Assembly: GCA_900467185.1 (NCBI GenBank)
Contig: UBPA01000003.1
Span: 682,001-746,000 of the forward strand
Reading direction: 5' to 3'
Source: Hyphomicrobiales bacterium
GTDB taxonomy: Bacteria > Pseudomonadota > Alphaproteobacteria > Rhizobiales > Rhizobiaceae
DNA: 64,000 nt
Shown: positions 1-8,523 of the stretch, piece after piece
Layout of the letters: each line of letters opens with the position of its first letter
Numbering within the stretch: position 1 is the stretch's first letter
Notes under the pieces: generated by a model
Databases searched by the model: none
Told to the model about the DNA's origin: nothing
What the model saw: the letters and a program-made list of their open reading frames with translations, nothing else
Made by a program: the position numbers and the translations under genes

Positions 1-86
1 AGCGGTTTCCACCCGTAGATTCCAAGCCGAACAGCGGCAAGGATCGCCGTCCGCCGTCGCACGGCACGAGATCGAGGAGGTTATCC

Positions 87-542
87 ATGGACATGACCGG
101 TGAAGAGCGGATCGCCGCGCCGCGCGACGCCGTCTGGGCAGCGCTCAACGACCCCGCGGTGCTCAAGGGCTGCATTCCCGGCTGCACGCGCCTCGAATGG
201 ACCTCGCCGACGACACTCGATGCGGTGGTCACGGTCAAGTTCGGCTTCATGTCGATGGCGTTTTCGGGCGTCATCACGCTGTCGAACATGAACCCGCCGG
301 AGAGCTATACGATTTCGGGTGAAGGCAAGGGCGGTCTTGCCGGATACGCGAAAGGCGGCGCGGATGTGCGGCTGGTCGAGGATGGCGAGGAGACCATCCT
401 GCATTACGCCATCGTCGCGGACGTCTCCGGCAAGATCGCCTCGCTCGGGTCCAAGCTCGTGCAATCCGGCGCGAACCGGATCGCAAGCCGCTTCTTTTCC
501 GACTTCACCGCAGCCGCCAATGCCAAGGCTGCGGCGGCCTGA
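87..542 (+). CDS. CoxG-family SRPBCC protein (carbon monoxide dehydrogenase subunit G-like)
   Basis: A 151-residue protein with the SRPBCC fold of the CoxG family: an N-terminal strand-helix segment (RIAAPRDAVWAALND) and the ISGEGKGG(L)AGYAKG stretch in the middle. In carboxydotrophs CoxG is a membrane-associated accessory protein of CO dehydrogenase. No coxS, coxM or coxL gene lies in this window, so CO oxidation cannot be inferred; solitary CoxG proteins are common in Rhizobiales and their job is unclear. The start is supported by GAGGAGG at 74-80, six bases before the ATG. The alanine-rich tail is low complexity. The family call is fairly safe; the role is open. Confidence 0.8.
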   Translation: MDMTGEERIAAPRDAVWAALNDPAVLKGCIPGCTRLEWTSPTTLDAVVTVKFGFMSMAFSGVITLSNMNPPESYTISGEGKGGLAGYAKGGADVRLVEDGEETILHYAIVADVSGKIASLGSKLVQSGANRIASRFFSDFTAAANAKAAAA

Positions 543-545
543 GCC

Positions 546-941
546 TTATTTCTGCTGGGCGGCGATCATCGTCGGGGTCGAGCCCTGGAAGGCCGGGCGA
601 TCGGTCACGGCGTTCGCTGCCTGGGCGGACACGATCGCCTCCTGCTGCAGCCGGCGCTTCTCGGCTTCCGTGTGCCACTTCAGCGCCTCCTTCGCCTCGA
701 CGCGCGAACGCTTGCGATACTTGCCCTGACCGAACCAGACGGCAGCGGCACCGATGACGAGGCCGAGGATGACGGCGAGAAACAGGAAGACAAAGAAGGG
801 GCCGGACATCGCGAGAACCGTGTCGGACGGATCGAACGGATTGAAGCCGAGCGTGACCGGCTGCCGGTTGGCGACACACAGCACGACGAGCACGATCCCG
901 AGCGGAACGAGGACGACAATATTGAGAATTTTACGAAGCAT
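546..941 (-). CDS. LapA-domain (DUF1049) inner-membrane protein
   Basis: A 131-residue protein with two N-terminal hydrophobic segments (about residues 7-24 and 47-72) around a short loop containing NRQPVTLGFNPFD, followed by a basic, Gln/Ala-rich cytoplasmic tail. This is the LapA/DUF1049 layout; in enterobacteria LapA works with LapB in controlling LpxC turnover, but LapB is not encoded nearby. It is the last gene of a minus-strand run sppA-ihfB-lapA that is common in rhizobia. The ATG has a GGAGA-like ribosome site about nine bases upstream. The family is clear, the precise role in this organism is inferred only from homologues. Confidence 0.82.
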   Translation of the reverse strand: MLRKILNIVVLVPLGIVLVVLCVANRQPVTLGFNPFDPSDTVLAMSGPFFVFLFLAVILGLVIGAAAVWFGQGKYRKRSRVEAKEALKWHTEAEKRRLQQEAIVSAQAANAVTDRPAFQGSTPTMIAAQQK

Positions 942-1042
942 GCGAGCCGGTCTCCGCGTCTATCAGGGCTTGACGACAACATGGGTGGCAAACGTGCCGG
1001 GTCAAGATCGGATCGCCATGCACACGGACGGCGACCGCGAGA

Positions 1043-1357
1043 TCAGTCTTCGTCTTCCTCGTCCACATCCGCGTCGGAGCCCGGGTTCAGCCGCTCGCGC
1101 AGCTCCTTGCCGGTCTTGAAGAACGGCACCCATTTTTCCTCGACGAAGACGCTGTCGCCGGTGCGCGGATTGCGGCCCGAGCGCGATGGACGATTCTTGA
1201 CGGAAAAGGCGCCGAAACCGCGCAGCTCGACGCGGTTGCCCGCCGCCAGCGCGTCCGTAATCTCGTCGAGAACGGCATTGACGATGTTCTCGACATCGCG
1301 GTGGTAGAGGTGCGGATTTCGCGCCGCCACGATCTGCACCAGTTCCGACTTGATCAC
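1043..1357 (-). CDS. ihfB: Integration host factor subunit beta
   Basis: HU/IHF-family DNA-bending protein of 104 residues. The reading frame is open further upstream, but the GTG at 1355-1357 is preceded by AGAGGGGG and gives the usual N terminus ([16 protein letters not shown]). The DNA-binding arm carries [17 protein letters not shown], with the proline that intercalates into DNA. IHF beta pairs with IHF alpha (not in the window) to bend DNA at recombination, replication and sigma-54 promoters. The C terminus is extended and acidic ([11 protein letters not shown]), a common rhizobial trait. It lies between sppA and lapA on the same strand, so co-transcription is likely. Confidence 0.95.
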   Translation of the reverse strand: MIKSELVQIVAARNPHLYHRDVENIVNAVLDEITDALAAGNRVELRGFGAFSVKNRPSRSGRNPRTGDSVFVEEKWVPFFKTGKELRERLNPGSDADVDEEDED

Positions 1358-1475
1358 CCTCTGCCCCCTCTTGACGACGCTCTTCGCGATACGCCCGTCA
1401 TCCGCGGGCAAATGATCGAGATCCATTCACGAACCGGACACGCCTCAGGGCGGGTTGCCCCGCGCCCGGCGTCTC

Positions 1476-2426
1476 TCAATCGCGGCCAACCTGCCAAACG
1501 GAAACGAGACCGTCAAGAAACAACTTGTCCTGCGACAGATTTCCCGAAAACGGAAAACCGTCAAATCCCAACGATTTGGCGAAGATTGCGGCCAGCGAGC
1601 CCAGCCCGAAGGGTAGCGTCGTCTGCGGCTTTTCCCAATCGACGATCGGCAGGGTATCGGCCACGTCCCGGGTCTTCAAATAGTCCCTTATCTCGCGCTC
1701 GCCGCCGAGTTCGTCGATCAGGTTCAGGTCAATGGCCTGCCGCCCCGTGAAAATGCGGCCGTCGCCCAGGCGAAGCGCTTCCTCGCGCGGGATCTCTCGG
1801 CGTTCGGCGACGAGATCGACGAACCAGGCATAGCTGTCGTCGATCATCGACTGGATCACGGCCTTCGCCGCGTCGCTCGGCGGATGGAACGGCGACGGCT
1901 CGGCCTTCAACGGGGCCGACTTGATCTCCTCAAGCGACACGCCGAGCTTGTCGAGCAGCGTCTTGACCTGCGGGTATTGGAAGAGGACGCCGATGGAGCC
2001 GGTGATGGAGGTGTCGCCGGCGATGATCCGGTCTCCGGCCAGCGCCACCATGTAGCCCGCGGACGCGGCCAGCGTGCGGACGTCGGAAACGACCGGCTTC
2101 TTCTCCGCGACCTTGCGGATCGCATCGTAGAGCGTCTCGCCGCCGAAGGTCGAGCCGCCCGGCGAATTGATGCTGACGATCAGACCCTTGACCTGATCGG
2201 CCTTGGCGATGCGGTCGAGCCGTTCGATCAGCTCGCGATCGTCGAGGATGACGCCGGAGATGGTGATGCGCGCGACCTGGCTTGCGCCGAGCACGCCCGA
2301 GCGCGACTGCGCGATGCCGACATAGGCGCCGATGGCGACGAGCACAATGAGGCCGATCGCCACGAGGCGCCAGAAGCCGAGCTTGCGACGAAGCTGCCGC
2401 CGATCGACGAATGCAAGAGGATCCAT
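1476..2426 (-). CDS. sppA: Signal peptide peptidase SppA (S49 family)
   Basis: Membrane-bound serine protease of 316 residues, the short single-domain form of SppA that cleaves signal peptides left in the membrane. One transmembrane segment lies at about residues 20-38. The catalytic serine is S122 in the AASAGYMVA motif and the general-base lysine is K174 in SAPLKAEPSPF, so the Ser/Lys dyad is intact; the SPGG turn is at 89-92. It heads the minus-strand group sppA-ihfB-lapA and is divergent from lptC. Assignment rests on intact motifs and normal length. Confidence 0.95.
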   Translation of the reverse strand: MDPLAFVDRRQLRRKLGFWRLVAIGLIVLVAIGAYVGIAQSRSGVLGASQVARITISGVILDDRELIERLDRIAKADQVKGLIVSINSPGGSTFGGETLYDAIRKVAEKKPVVSDVRTLAASAGYMVALAGDRIIAGDTSITGSIGVLFQYPQVKTLLDKLGVSLEEIKSAPLKAEPSPFHPPSDAAKAVIQSMIDDSYAWFVDLVAERREIPREEALRLGDGRIFTGRQAIDLNLIDELGGEREIRDYLKTRDVADTLPIVDWEKPQTTLPFGLGSLAAIFAKSLGFDGFPFSGNLSQDKLFLDGLVSVWQVGRD

Positions 2427-2727
2427 TCCACACTTCCCTGTTCGGCGCGCGGCAGGACACGCCGGCGCCGTCTGTTCCGACCACGACTCCTACTGCATAA
2501 ACACGCGATCCGGTATCGGCGCGCATGCAAAAATTCGACCGGCGCCCATCGGCAATGCCAAGCTTTCTGACAGGCGCGACCGACGCTCTTCTGCTTCCAC
2601 GACAAAGAATTTCAAGCCTCCATTGTACGGCGACATAAAAATCTCCATATTCGCTCTTCTTGACACCATCGGCGGACGCAGCACGGACCTCGGCTTCGTC
2701 ATCGCCCCTGGACATACGGAACCGCTC
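2427..2727. other. Intergenic region between divergent sppA and lptC
   Basis: About 300 bases without a supported gene. It must hold the sppA promoter (minus strand) and a promoter for lptCAB. The plus-strand reading frame that crosses it upstream of lptC has no start supported by a ribosome site and antisense-overlaps the 5 prime end of sppA, so I do not read it as coding. A weak sigma-70-like element is listed separately. I see no hairpin or repeat. Confidence 0.5.
2623..2651 (+). promoter_or_regulatory. Candidate sigma-70 promoter for lptCAB
   Basis: TTGTAC, 17 bases, then CATATT, in an AT-richer patch about 75 bases before the lptC start. The -10 box matches four of six consensus positions. 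This is a pattern match only. Confidence 0.35.
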
Positions 2728-3396
2728 ATGGCGAACGATGTGCATTTTCCCGGCGCCCTGCCGCATACGGGGCCGACGGTCAACGACGCCTATGAACGGG
2801 CCGCGCGGCATTCGCGCCGGGTCAAGCGGCTGAAGATCGTCCTGCCGATCATCGCCGTGGTCATCGCCGTGATCTTCGCTGCCGTCTCCATCGTGCGCAC
2901 CATGCTGCCGGAGGAACTGCATATCGAGAACGCGACGATCGAGAACGGCAAGATCGTCATGCAGAATCCCGCGATATCGGGGCGCAACAAGCAGGACATC
3001 AGCTATTCGATGAAGGCCGAACGGGCGCTGCAGGACATCGCCAATCCGGACCTTATCACGCTCGAGAAGATCCACGCGGAAATGCCGGTCAACGACAAGA
3101 CGGTCGCGACCGTGGATGCGACGAGCGGCCTTTACGACCGCGGCGGCAATACGCTCGACATGAACGCGCCCTTTACCATCTCCATGAACAATGGCGTCAT
3201 CGCCGATTTCCAGTCCGCCTATCTGGATATCAATGCCGGCGAGATGCAGAGCAGGAAGCCGATCGCCATCCGGATGTCGGGCGGCTCGATTGTTGCGCAA
3301 GAGATGAGAATGACGGATAAAGGGCGGGTTATTTCCTTTGAAGGCATGGTGAAGGTCGTCGTCGAGCCGAGCACCATACGCAAGAACGCAAATTAG
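2728..3396 (+). CDS. lptC: LPS export ABC transporter periplasmic protein LptC
   Basis: Bitopic inner-membrane protein of 222 residues that takes LPS from LptBFG and passes it to LptA. The short cytoplasmic N terminus ends in a basic stretch (ARHSRRVKRLK) followed by one transmembrane helix (IVLPIIAVVIAVIFAAVSIV), then a beta-rich periplasmic domain (IENGKIVMQNPAISGRN, FTISMNNGVIADFQSAYLDI) of the LptC/OstA type. I chose the ATG at 2728 because upstream codons overlap sppA antisense and the homologous region begins here. It is followed by lptA and lptB within a few bases, an operon conserved in alphaproteobacteria. Confidence 0.9.
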   Translation: MANDVHFPGALPHTGPTVNDAYERAARHSRRVKRLKIVLPIIAVVIAVIFAAVSIVRTMLPEELHIENATIENGKIVMQNPAISGRNKQDISYSMKAERALQDIANPDLITLEKIHAEMPVNDKTVATVDATSGLYDRGGNTLDMNAPFTISMNNGVIADFQSAYLDINAGEMQSRKPIAIRMSGGSIVAQEMRMTDKGRVISFEGMVKVVVEPSTIRKNAN

Positions 3397-3402
3397 GACC
3401 CG

Positions 3403-3981
3403 GTGCCATCCATGTCGACCCTCCATGCCTCCTTCCCCCGCCGCAGCCATTCCCTCGCCGGCATTCTCGCGGCATCGCTCGCCTGTCTCTGCCTGACGAT
3501 CGCCCCGGCCTCTGCCCAGCAGAAAAGCCGGATGAGCGGCATGAAGCTGTCCAACGACCAGCCGATCCAGATCGAGAGCGACAAGCTGGAGATCAAGGAC
3601 CCCGAGAGCAAGGCGATCTTCACCGGCAACGTGAAGGTGGTGCAGGGCGCAACGACGCTGCAGGCGGGCAGCATGGTCGTCTACTACAAGTCCGGCGGCG
3701 GCTCGATTTCGGGCGGCAATGCCGAGATCGACCGGATCGAGGTCGACAACAAGGTCTTCCTGCAGTCGGGCACGCAGCAGGCGACGGCCGATAGCGGCCA
3801 GTTCAACATGGCGGCGCAGACGCTGGTGCTCAAGGGCAAGCAGGTCGTGCTGTCGGAAGGCAAGAACGTCTTCAGCGGGTGCCAGCTCAATGTGCAGATG
3901 GAAACCGGAGAGGCCCAGCTGGACTCCTGCGGCGGCCGCGTCCAGATCCAGCTCGATCCGAAATCCCAGAAGACCAACTGA
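3403..3981 (+). CDS. lptA: LPS transport periplasmic protein LptA (OstA-like)
   Basis: Periplasmic bridge protein that carries LPS from LptC to the outer-membrane LptDE complex. The signal peptide (hydrophobic LAGILAASLACLCLTIAPA) ends near ASAQQ at about residue 38. The OstA-like beta-jellyroll follows: QIESDKLEIKDPESKAIFTG and a repeat with FNMAAQTLVLKGKQVVLSEG. The GTG at 3403 has AGGA four bases upstream; the ATG at 3412 in the same frame is a fair alternative and does not change the mature protein. It lies six bases after lptC and immediately before lptB. Confidence 0.9.
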   Translation: MPSMSTLHASFPRRSHSLAGILAASLACLCLTIAPASAQQKSRMSGMKLSNDQPIQIESDKLEIKDPESKAIFTGNVKVVQGATTLQAGSMVVYYKSGGGSISGGNAEIDRIEVDNKVFLQSGTQQATADSGQFNMAAQTLVLKGKQVVLSEGKNVFSGCQLNVQMETGEAQLDSCGGRVQIQLDPKSQKTN

Positions 3982-3995
3982 CGCAGCCCCAGATC

Positions 3996-4832
3996 GTGAA
4001 CATTTCCTTCAAGCGCAAGCGCGGCGGCGAGCCGGCCGACACCTCCCATGCCAAGGACCCCGGCACCGCCGTCTTCGATGACCGGTCGGCCGAGGACAAG
4101 GCGCGCTACGACGGCACGCTGATCGCACGCGGCCTGACCAAGAGCTATCGCGACCGCAGGGTGGTGAACGGCGTCTCCCTGGTCGTGCGGCGCGGTGAGG
4201 CCGTGGGCTTGCTGGGGCCGAACGGCGCCGGCAAGACCACCTGTTTCTACATGATCACCGGGCTCGTTCCCGTCGACGAAGGCAGCATCGAAATCAACGG
4301 CAACGACGTCACGTCGATGCCGATGTATCGCCGGGCCCGCCTCGGTGTCGGCTACCTGCCGCAGGAAGCCTCGATCTTTCGCGGGCTGTCGGTCGAGGAC
4401 AACATCCGCGCCGTTCTGGAACTGCATGAGCCCAAGCGCGCGACGCAGGACGCCAAGCTGAATGCGCTGCTCGATGAATTCAACATCACGCATCTGCGCA
4501 AGGCGGCGGCGATCTCGCTTTCGGGCGGCGAACGGCGGCGGCTGGAAATCGCCCGCGCGCTGGCGACCGACCCGACCTTCATGCTGCTCGACGAGCCGTT
4601 TGCCGGTGTCGATCCGATTTCGGTCGCCGACATCCAGGCGCTGGTCCGCCACCTCACCTCGCGCGGCATCGGCGTGCTCATCACGGACCACAATGTCCGC
4701 GAGACGCTGGGTCTCATCGACCGCGCCTACATCATCCATGCGGGCGAGGTGCTGACCCACGGGCGCGCCAACGACATCGTCAACAATCCGGACGTGCGCA
4801 GGCTCTATCTCGGCGATAATTTCAGCCTTTAG
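3996..4832 (+). CDS. lptB: LPS export ABC transporter ATP-binding protein LptB
   Basis: ATPase that powers LPS extraction by LptFG. Counting from the GTG at 3996 (278 residues), Walker A is GPNGAGKTT at about 74-82, the signature is LSGGERRR and Walker B is FMLLDEP, followed by ITDHNVRETL with the switch histidine. All catalytic motifs are intact. The ABC domain is preceded by about 40 basic and polar residues, a common rhizobial extension. The GTG start lies after the lptA stop and keeps that extension; no strong ribosome site is visible, so translational coupling to lptA is likely. Confidence 0.93.
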   Translation: MNISFKRKRGGEPADTSHAKDPGTAVFDDRSAEDKARYDGTLIARGLTKSYRDRRVVNGVSLVVRRGEAVGLLGPNGAGKTTCFYMITGLVPVDEGSIEINGNDVTSMPMYRRARLGVGYLPQEASIFRGLSVEDNIRAVLELHEPKRATQDAKLNALLDEFNITHLRKAAAISLSGGERRRLEIARALATDPTFMLLDEPFAGVDPISVADIQALVRHLTSRGIGVLITDHNVRETLGLIDRAYIIHAGEVLTHGRANDIVNNPDVRRLYLGDNFSL

Positions 4833-5331
4833 GGCTGCAGGCGTCGCGAAGGCCGGGATGTTTGATGTGTGCGCTCGCTGACCTGCGCACCTCGCCCCTT
4901 GACGTCGCCGGGGGATTGCGCGACGTTCGACCATCGATGCCGCGGGGGCCGCGCCATCGGAACGAGGCATTTTCCGACGCTTGCCGCTGCCCCGACAGCC
5001 TTACCGGTTCGTTAACGGCATCGCTGATCCTGGTGCATGGCAGGGCACGCGACCGCCCGTTATGCCGTTTCTTCCGGCAGGATGCGGTTCGCAACGGCAA
5101 TTCTATCAAATTTACGACAGCCGCTTGACCAAACCTTTTTAATAAGCAATTTTCGGGCCAGTTGATGAAACGGGCCAAGATTTCGCGTCAAAGCGAGCAA
5201 TATGCCGGACGTCCGGAACGTTGCGCGTCGTCCTCGACGACACCGATATGGCTCCATCGCTTTAAGCTGATGCAGAGGTCGCGAGGCCGTTTCCGGTCTT
5301 GAGATGTCTGCGGTAGGGGAGTTTTGCGTTC
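4833..5331. other. Long non-coding stretch between lptB and rpoN
   Basis: About 500 bases with no convincing gene; the small reading frames here have atypical composition and no ribosome site. TTGACC at 5125-5130 with an AT-rich stretch downstream is the only promoter-like element I noticed, and its -10 box is poor. The region probably contains the rpoN promoter and leader. I found no clear terminator for lptCAB. Confidence 0.4.
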
Positions 5332-6873
5332 ATGGCACTTTCGGCCAGCCTGTATCTGCGCCAGTCCCAGACCCTGGCCATGACGCCACAGCTGATGCAA
5401 TCGATCCAGCTGTTGCAGATGACGCATTTCGAGCTGACGCAGTTCATCGAGCAGGAGGTGGAGAAGAACCCTCTGCTCGAATTCGTCTCCGAGGCCGACC
5501 AGCCGGGGGACATCGCCCGCGAGGATATGCCGTCCGAGAGCCGGGAGACGGACGATTTCTCCGGCATGACCGACGTTTATGACGGCACGACGCGCGACGA
5601 CTCCCTGCGCATGAGCGAAACGCTCGACGCCAATTTCGAAAACGTCTTCCCGGACGACACGACCCCGCAGCGCGCCGACGCGCCGGAATTGCTCAGCCAG
5701 TGGAAATCCATGTCCGGCGGGGGCGACGGGGAGAGCAGCGAGGGCTACGACCTCGAGGATTTCGTGGCCAACCGGCTGACCCTGCGCGATGTCCTGAACG
5801 AGCAGCTGATTCTCAGCATTCACGGCGCCCGCGACCGGCTGATCGCGCAGACGCTGATCGACCAGCTGGATGATGCGGGGTACCTGCACGCCGACACAAC
5901 CGAAACGGCGGAACAGCTCGGCTGCACGGTGCGCGATGTCGAGGCGGTGCTTGCCACCTTGCAAAGCTTCGATCCGCCCGGCGTGTTCGCCCGGAGCCTG
6001 AGCGAGTGTCTGGCGATCCAGCTGCGCCAGAAGAACCGGCTCGACCCGGCGATGTCGGCACTGATCGGCCATCTGGAATTGCTCGCACGACGGGATTTCG
6101 CCACGCTGAAGAAGCTTTGCGGCGTCGATGAGGAAGACCTGATCGACATGCTGGGCGAGATCCGCAAGCTCGATCCGAAGCCCGGCACCAGCTTTGAGAT
6201 GTCGCCCTGCGAGGCGATCGTGCCGGATATCGTGGTGCGCGCCGCGCCGGACGGCACCTGGGCCGTGGAGCTCAATCCGGAAACGCTGCCGCGCGTGCTC
6301 GTCAATCAGGTCTATTACACCACGGTTTCGCGTCATGCGCCGAAGAACAGCGGCGACCATGCCTTTCTGTCGGAGTGCCTGCAGACCGCCAACTGGCTGA
6401 CCCGCAGCCTCGACCAGCGCGCCAAGACCATCATGAAGGTGGCGACCGAGATCGTGCGCCAGCAGGATGCCTTTCTCGTCAACGGCGTCGATCACCTGCG
6501 GCCGCTCAACCTTAAGACCATCGCCGATGCGATCAAGATGCACGAGTCGACCGTCAGCCGCGTGACCTCCAACAAGTACATGCTGACGCCGCGCGGTCTG
6601 TTCGAGCTGAAATATTTCTTCACCGTCTCGATCGGCTCGGCCGAGGGCGGAGACGGGCATTCGGCGGAATCGGTGCGCCACCGCATCCGCAACATGATCG
6701 TGCTGGAAAGCCCCGAGGCCGTGCTGTCGGACGACGACATCGTGGAGATCCTGAAGAAGGGTGGCGTCGATCTCGCGCGCCGGACAGTCGCAAAATATCG
6801 TGAAGCCATGAATATCCCCTCATCCGTGCAGCGCCGGCGCGAAAAGCGCGCCATGGCAAAGGTTTCCGCCTGA
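5332..6873 (+). CDS. rpoN: RNA polymerase sigma-54 factor RpoN
   Basis: Sigma-54 factor of 513 residues, normal length. The Gln-rich activator-interacting region I is at the N terminus (LRQSQTLAMTPQLMQSIQLL), followed by the acidic region II, the core-binding domain, the helix-turn-helix region (STVSRVTSNKYMLTPRGLFE) and the RpoN box ARRTVAKYRE at about 482-491 that reads the -24 element. It directs transcription of nitrogen, dicarboxylate and motility genes with AAA+ activators. It stands before hpf and ptsN, the order seen in most proteobacteria. Confidence 0.97.
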   Translation: MALSASLYLRQSQTLAMTPQLMQSIQLLQMTHFELTQFIEQEVEKNPLLEFVSEADQPGDIAREDMPSESRETDDFSGMTDVYDGTTRDDSLRMSETLDANFENVFPDDTTPQRADAPELLSQWKSMSGGGDGESSEGYDLEDFVANRLTLRDVLNEQLILSIHGARDRLIAQTLIDQLDDAGYLHADTTETAEQLGCTVRDVEAVLATLQSFDPPGVFARSLSECLAIQLRQKNRLDPAMSALIGHLELLARRDFATLKKLCGVDEEDLIDMLGEIRKLDPKPGTSFEMSPCEAIVPDIVVRAAPDGTWAVELNPETLPRVLVNQVYYTTVSRHAPKNSGDHAFLSECLQTANWLTRSLDQRAKTIMKVATEIVRQQDAFLVNGVDHLRPLNLKTIADAIKMHESTVSRVTSNKYMLTPRGLFELKYFFTVSIGSAEGGDGHSAESVRHRIRNMIVLESPEAVLSDDDIVEILKKGGVDLARRTVAKYREAMNIPSSVQRRREKRAMAKVSA

Positions 6874-6934
6874 GGGATGGGCCGGGGCGAGTGCACCGCA
6901 GCACCGGCAACACGCAAAGGATGTTAAGCTTTCA

Positions 6935-6963
6935 TTGACATTTATCGGCAGCCCGCTTATAGG
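6935..6963 (+). promoter_or_regulatory. Strong sigma-70-type promoter for hpf
   Basis: TTGACA, exactly 17 bases, then TATAGG, about 150 bases before the hpf start. The -35 box is a full consensus match. It indicates that hpf is transcribed on its own, with a leader of about 145 bases, rather than only by read-through from rpoN. Confidence 0.72.
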
Positions 6964-7114
6964 GCGCGCCGACAGTCACGAAAGATGGGCTCCTTTTTCC
7001 CCTCCCCTGACGCTGCCGATCACGCGCAAAGTGAAAACGGCTGCGTGAAACGCTTGGAGGTAGGAGGCGCTTGGAATAAACTGGACACGCAAATCATGAA
7101 AGAGAGGAAACTCC

Positions 7115-7687
7115 ATGAGTGTGCGTGTATCCGGTAAACATATGGAAATCGGCGAGAGCTTTCGTCTTCGAATCGAGGACCAGATCGCTCAGGCGGTCAC
7201 CAAGTATTTTGACGGAGGGTATTCGAGCCAGGTCACCGTGGTGAAGTCGGGACCGCGTTTCAGCGCGGACTGCATGATCCACCTCGACACGGGCGCTACG
7301 TTGCATGCGAACGGCGAGGCTTCCGAGCCGCAGGCCGCATTCGACGCAGCATCGGAACGGATCTCAAAGCGCATTCGGCGGTACAAGCGCAGGCTGAAGG
7401 ATCACCATAACGGCAATGGTCACGCGGGCCTCGAAGTCGCCTACACCGTAATGGACTCGGTGCCGGACGAAGAGGACGAGCTGCCGGAGGATTACGCACC
7501 GACCATCGTTGCGGAAAGCTCCAAGCAGATCCGGACCATGTCGGTGGCGAATGCCGTCATGGCACTCGACATGACGGACAATCCGGTGCTGATGTTCCGC
7601 AATCCCGGCAATGACGAACTCAACATCGTCTATCGCCGGACGGACGGGAATATCGGCTGGATCGACGCCGCCAGCATGAAGAGCTGA
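7115..7687 (+). CDS. hpf: Ribosome hibernation promoting factor, long form
   Basis: Long-form HPF/RaiA of 190 residues. The N-terminal ribosome-binding domain (MSVRVSGKHMEIGESFR through RIRRYKRRLKDHHN, about 1-100) binds the 30S decoding region; after an acidic linker (DEEDELPEDYAP) the C-terminal dimerisation domain (NPVLMFRNPGNDELNIVYRR) drives 100S ribosome dimers. AGAGAGGA at 7101-7108 supports the ATG. In rhizobia this protein is linked to stress and stationary phase. A strong promoter lies upstream. Confidence 0.94.
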   Translation: MSVRVSGKHMEIGESFRLRIEDQIAQAVTKYFDGGYSSQVTVVKSGPRFSADCMIHLDTGATLHANGEASEPQAAFDAASERISKRIRRYKRRLKDHHNGNGHAGLEVAYTVMDSVPDEEDELPEDYAPTIVAESSKQIRTMSVANAVMALDMTDNPVLMFRNPGNDELNIVYRRTDGNIGWIDAASMKS

Positions 7688-7950
7688 CGCAAAGGACGGA
7701 GCGCCGCTTCGCGATCGCCTGTGGAGGGCGGCCGGATGGCGCATGAAACAGAGACCGAACCTGCCCGGAACGCTTGCGTCCCGAGGCAGACGGTCAGGAC
7801 AAGCGAGGCGGTGCGCGAGAAGCGGCCGCCTCGTTGATCGACGGTGAACGGCTGGCACGGGGATGAAGCCTGTCGGGCATCGAGGGAAATGGGCCGCAGG
7901 GCCGGCACGTCGTGCCGCCCGACGCGACCCTGTCAACAAGGTAAGACACA

Positions 7951-8415
7951 ATGGCATTGGCAGGTCTGCTGCAGCAAGATGCGATATTTCCGACCCTTCG
8001 GGTCCAGTCCAAGAAGCAGCTGCTTCAGGAACTGGCCATCAAGGCTTCCAAGCTGACCGGCCTGCCCGAGCGCGAGATCTTCGACGTCATCCTGCAGCGC
8101 GAGCGGCTGGGTTCGACGGGCGTCGGCAACGGTATCGCCATTCCGCACGGCAAGCTGCCCGGCGTTACCGCCATCGTCGGCATTTTCGCACGGTTGGAAA
8201 CGCCGGTGGATTTCGAGGCGCTGGACGACCAGCCGGTCGATCTCGTCTTCCTGCTGCTCGCCCCGGAAGGCGCCGGCGCCGACCACCTGAAGGCGCTGTC
8301 GCGCATCGCCCGCGTGCTGCGGGACCCGGACATGGTCGCCCGCCTGCGCGGCACCGAGTCCGCCTCAGCCATCTATACCTTCCTCAGCGACGACCAGACC
8401 TCCAACGCCGCCTGA
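7951..8415 (+). CDS. ptsN: Nitrogen-PTS EIIA component PtsN
   Basis: EIIA-Ntr of 154 residues, the terminal phosphate acceptor of the PtsP-NPr-EIIA-Ntr relay that regulates potassium transport, nitrogen metabolism and other processes by protein contact. The phosphorylated histidine is H66 in GIAIPHGKLP. An AAGGTAAG ribosome site precedes the ATG. It lies 263 bases after hpf in a region where I see no other gene. Placement downstream of rpoN and hpf is conserved. Confidence 0.95.
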   Translation: MALAGLLQQDAIFPTLRVQSKKQLLQELAIKASKLTGLPEREIFDVILQRERLGSTGVGNGIAIPHGKLPGVTAIVGIFARLETPVDFEALDDQPVDLVFLLLAPEGAGADHLKALSRIARVLRDPDMVARLRGTESASAIYTFLSDDQTSNAA

Positions 8416-8523
8416 TCTCGACCCCGTGTAAGCGGATCTTTTCCGGCAATCCCTGCAGGTTGATATCGACAGCGCCCGGCTGCGGGTGAATACTCCCGTT
8501 CGACAAACGGGAGACGATCGCGC

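Noticed and set aside
87-542. CO oxidation capacity inferred from CoxG
   Set aside because: No CO dehydrogenase catalytic subunits are present in the window and orphan CoxG proteins are common.
1930-3450. Minus-strand open frame of about 500 codons across the sppA-lptC junction
   Set aside because: It overlaps sppA in another frame and is antisense to lptC; no conserved pattern.
3684-4970. Minus-strand open frame of about 430 codons
   Set aside because: It mirrors lptA and lptB, whose motifs are intact; it has no ribosome site or recognisable domain.
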